A stretch of 35,252 nt of DNA. It comes from Cochliopodium minus. Its lineage: Eukaryota; Discosea; Himatismenida; Cochliopodiidae. Under the pieces are notes generated by a model. It worked only from the letters and a program-made list of their open reading frames with translations. It did not search any database and was not told where the DNA came from. Where the stretch lies: assembly GCA_024220525.1 (NCBI GenBank), contig JAMYWO010000365.1, positions 1-35,252 on the forward strand. The letters run 5' to 3'. Below, one piece after another: positions 33,228 through 35,252 of the stretch. The number at the start of each line of letters is the position of its first letter. Positions within the stretch are counted from its first letter, which is position 1. The position numbers and the translations under genes were made by a program.

Positions 33228-35025
33228 TTAAAAAATTTCTTCAAAAAAGTCATCTTCTTTGATATTGAATTTATCAAATTCGTGTTTTGTTGCAATTATT
33301 ATTTTCTTCTCTGGATGAATTCGAAGGAATTTAACCTTGTAAATCATGTTTGGCAACAGAGATTCAACATTTTCATGTTTTTGAAGAAATAGAGAATTAT
33401 TGGGCTCATCCCCTTTCAAGGATTCAGTTCTTTCTTTAGTTTGTGTGTGTAGTAAGACTTTTAGAGTGAAAGAGAGAGAATCATCAAGAAGAGGAACCAA
33501 TTCAATAGTTGTCTCATTATTTTCTGTGGAAACATTTTTAATTTGGCAAACAACAACCAACTAAGCAAAAAATTCGGTTAATAAAATTAAAGTTGTTTGA
33601 AAACTAATGTTTACATCATTGATGTTATTTGATCCTATCTCACGTAATTGGCTTCTGCACCAATCATACAAACGAAAGCAAAAGATACGATCATCATCAA
33701 GAATTTTAAACATACTAGTTTCAAATAAAACATTTCTTCTTATCCAATAGAGAGTTTCTTCGAGAGAAACAAACGACTCATATGAAGGAGACAATAAACG
33801 AGAAACAAGAAAAGGGAAATGATCTTTTAAAAATTGAGTTGCGTGTATCATATTTGTTGTTTGATATTCTTTGTGGACAGTTAGTTGTGGGTACTCCAAA
33901 AAATGACTTGTTATTAACTGAAAAAATTTTTGAGAAGCAAACGAAGACAATTCTATTGTAAAAATAAATTAAATTATAATGAAATGAATTAACAGGCCTG
34001 TGAATTAAAAAAATTAATAATAAAAATAAAAATAAAAATAAAAATAAAAATAAAATTACCATTTATCAAAATGTGGAGATCATTGGGATTGATTTTAAAA
34101 GAGGGGATGTTATTTGCATGATGAGAATCCCAAAGAGCACAAATCAAACGATTTTGAAATGAAGGTTTCATTTCTTCTTTTTTTTCTCTCATTCTTAAAT
34201 CTCTTTGTTGAAATGCTATGTCCATCAACACTTTTACTTTCCTTTCCTCACTTTTTTCTTCCCCCGCTTTATTTTAATTTATTTTAATTTATTTTAATTT
34301 ATTTAATTTATTTTAATTTATTTTATATTTGTTTTAATTTATTTTAATATTTTTTATTTTATTTTTATATTTAATAGAAAATTGATAAATTTTTAACCTT
34401 TGTCTTCCAAGATTTGAGAAACTTGTTGATACGAATAAAAGGTTGGGAATATGGTTGATCTGAAAACTGAAATTTCTTCTTCCTGTTTTGTTTGAAACAA
34501 AAAAACATTTTTTTAAGATTCTAATTTTATAATATTTATTTATAATATTATTTATAATTTTATTTATAATATTTATAATATTATTATTAAATTAATATAG
34601 TAAATATTTTATTATAGTAAATATTTTATAATTAAATTTATTAAAGTATATTTTTTATATTATCAATAGACCTGAGTAAGACGATTGATGTGAATAGAAA
34701 AAGAGATGGCATTGGAAACAAGGGAAGGACGAAAAGAAAAAAGAGAAAGAAAAGAAGGAGGAAATATAGATACTTCCTCCCCTATTTCTTTCACTGATGG
34801 TAACACATTTGCAAACCTCTTCATTTGTTTCTCCATCCACTCTGGTATAGAGGAATGAGAAGAGGAACGAGAAGAGGGGAGGGAAGAGGGGAGGGAGGGG
34901 GGAAAAGGGAAATGAATGAGTAAAGAGGGGGAAAGATGGCCATTAATAGATTTTTCTAAAATGCTGTATGCCACATTTTTCTCTCCTTCTTCTTTTCCCA
35001 TCATAATCGCTTTTATTCTTTTCAT
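33228..35025 (-). CDS. Hypothetical protein, five exons, 438 residues
   Basis: Minus-strand exons 35025-34672, 34482-34398, 34266-34060, 33952-33615 and 33560-33228 splice with agreeing phases to 439 codons ending in TAA. The N-terminus has a Pro/Ser-rich segment (FPPSLPSSLPSS). The middle is helical and charged (DIAFQQRDLRMREKKEEM), followed by FQNRLICALWDSHHANNIPS and YPQLTVHKEYQTTNMIHATQ. The last 110 residues alternate beta-like and polar stretches (VVVCQIKNVSTENNETTIEL, MIYKVKFLRIHPEKKIIIAT), which could be an OB-like or other small beta fold. I recognise no family. There is no signal peptide or membrane segment. Its 3' end converges on the alpha-2-macroglobulin gene, 47 bp away. Confidence 0.72.
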
Positions 35026-35034
35026 AACAAAATA

Positions 35035-35252
35035 TTTAAATAAATAAATAAAAAATATTGTAAAAATAATAAATAATTATTAATAAATAATAAATATAAA
35101 AAATAAATAATAAATAATAAATAATTATTAATAAATAATAAATAATAAAAAATAAATAATAAATAATAAATAATTATTAATAAATAATAAATAATAAATA
35201 ATAAATAATAAATAATAAATAATAAATAATAAATAATAAATAATAAATAATA
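35035..35252. repeat. A/T tandem array (taaataa-type units) at window end
   Basis: Short units such as taataaa and ataaataattatt repeat to the end of the window and probably continue beyond it. This is upstream of the minus-strand gene starting at 35025. Confidence 0.85.

Noticed and set aside
1-35252. Variant genetic code
   Set aside because: TAA, TAG and TGA each end a well-supported gene (for example 1028-1030, 17246-17248 minus and 8443-8445 minus), and none is needed inside a domain.

Overview
The window is nuclear DNA of a very AT-rich, intron-bearing eukaryote, most likely a free-living amoeboid protist (amoebozoan, anaeramoebid or heterolobosean grade; I cannot fix the species). Every multi-exon gene can be spliced by hand with GT-AG introns of about 50-330 nt that keep frame. 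All three standard stops act as stops. Start codons usually follow a run of A. Low-complexity A/T spacers, poly-Asn tracts and domain-shuffled signalling proteins fit the same picture. I see no tRNA, rRNA, CRISPR array or transposase.

Layout: 1-1030 (+) is the 3' end of an ADP-ribosylglycohydrolase. 1191-3947 (+) holds two tandem paralogues with a RING/TRAF-type zinc head, a coiled coil and a discoidin-like tail. 4101-5328 (-) is a four-exon DUF4291 gene whose start codon lies 29 bp from that of the divergent gene at 5358-7893 (+), which joins a RING/TRAF-like head and coiled coil to the complete USP7-type ubiquitin-like tail without a protease. 8443-10431 (-) has a related zinc head on ankyrin repeats. 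10804-14868 (+) encodes two Hsp70/HSPA12-type ATPase domains followed by a vWA domain. 15232-16266 and 16390-17225 (+) are two unassigned genes. 17246-18794 (-) is an eight-exon dual-specificity phosphatase with a 16-nt microexon in its catalytic loop. 18884-22860 (-) is a ten-exon PX-RING-TRAF zinc finger-F-box protein. 22861-23871 holds an ankyrin-like relic and a 34-bp tandem duplication. 23872-33180 (+) is a 33-exon bacterial-type alpha-2-macroglobulin of 2047 residues with an intact thioester motif and no visible signal peptide. 33228-35025 (-) is an unassigned five-exon gene, and the window ends in a short A/T tandem array.

How the genes relate: five of the thirteen protein genes have RING/TRAF-type zinc heads on different tails, and one of these also carries an F-box, so ubiquitin-type signalling is the main theme. 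Gene order in a eukaryote does not prove joint function. The strongest unusual items are the intracellular-looking alpha-2-macroglobulin with a cysteine-rich bait region, the RING-USP7-tail fusion, the PX-RING-TRAF-F-box protein, the double HSPA12-vWA protein and the two frame-deciding microexons. All domain calls come from reading translated motifs, not from searches.
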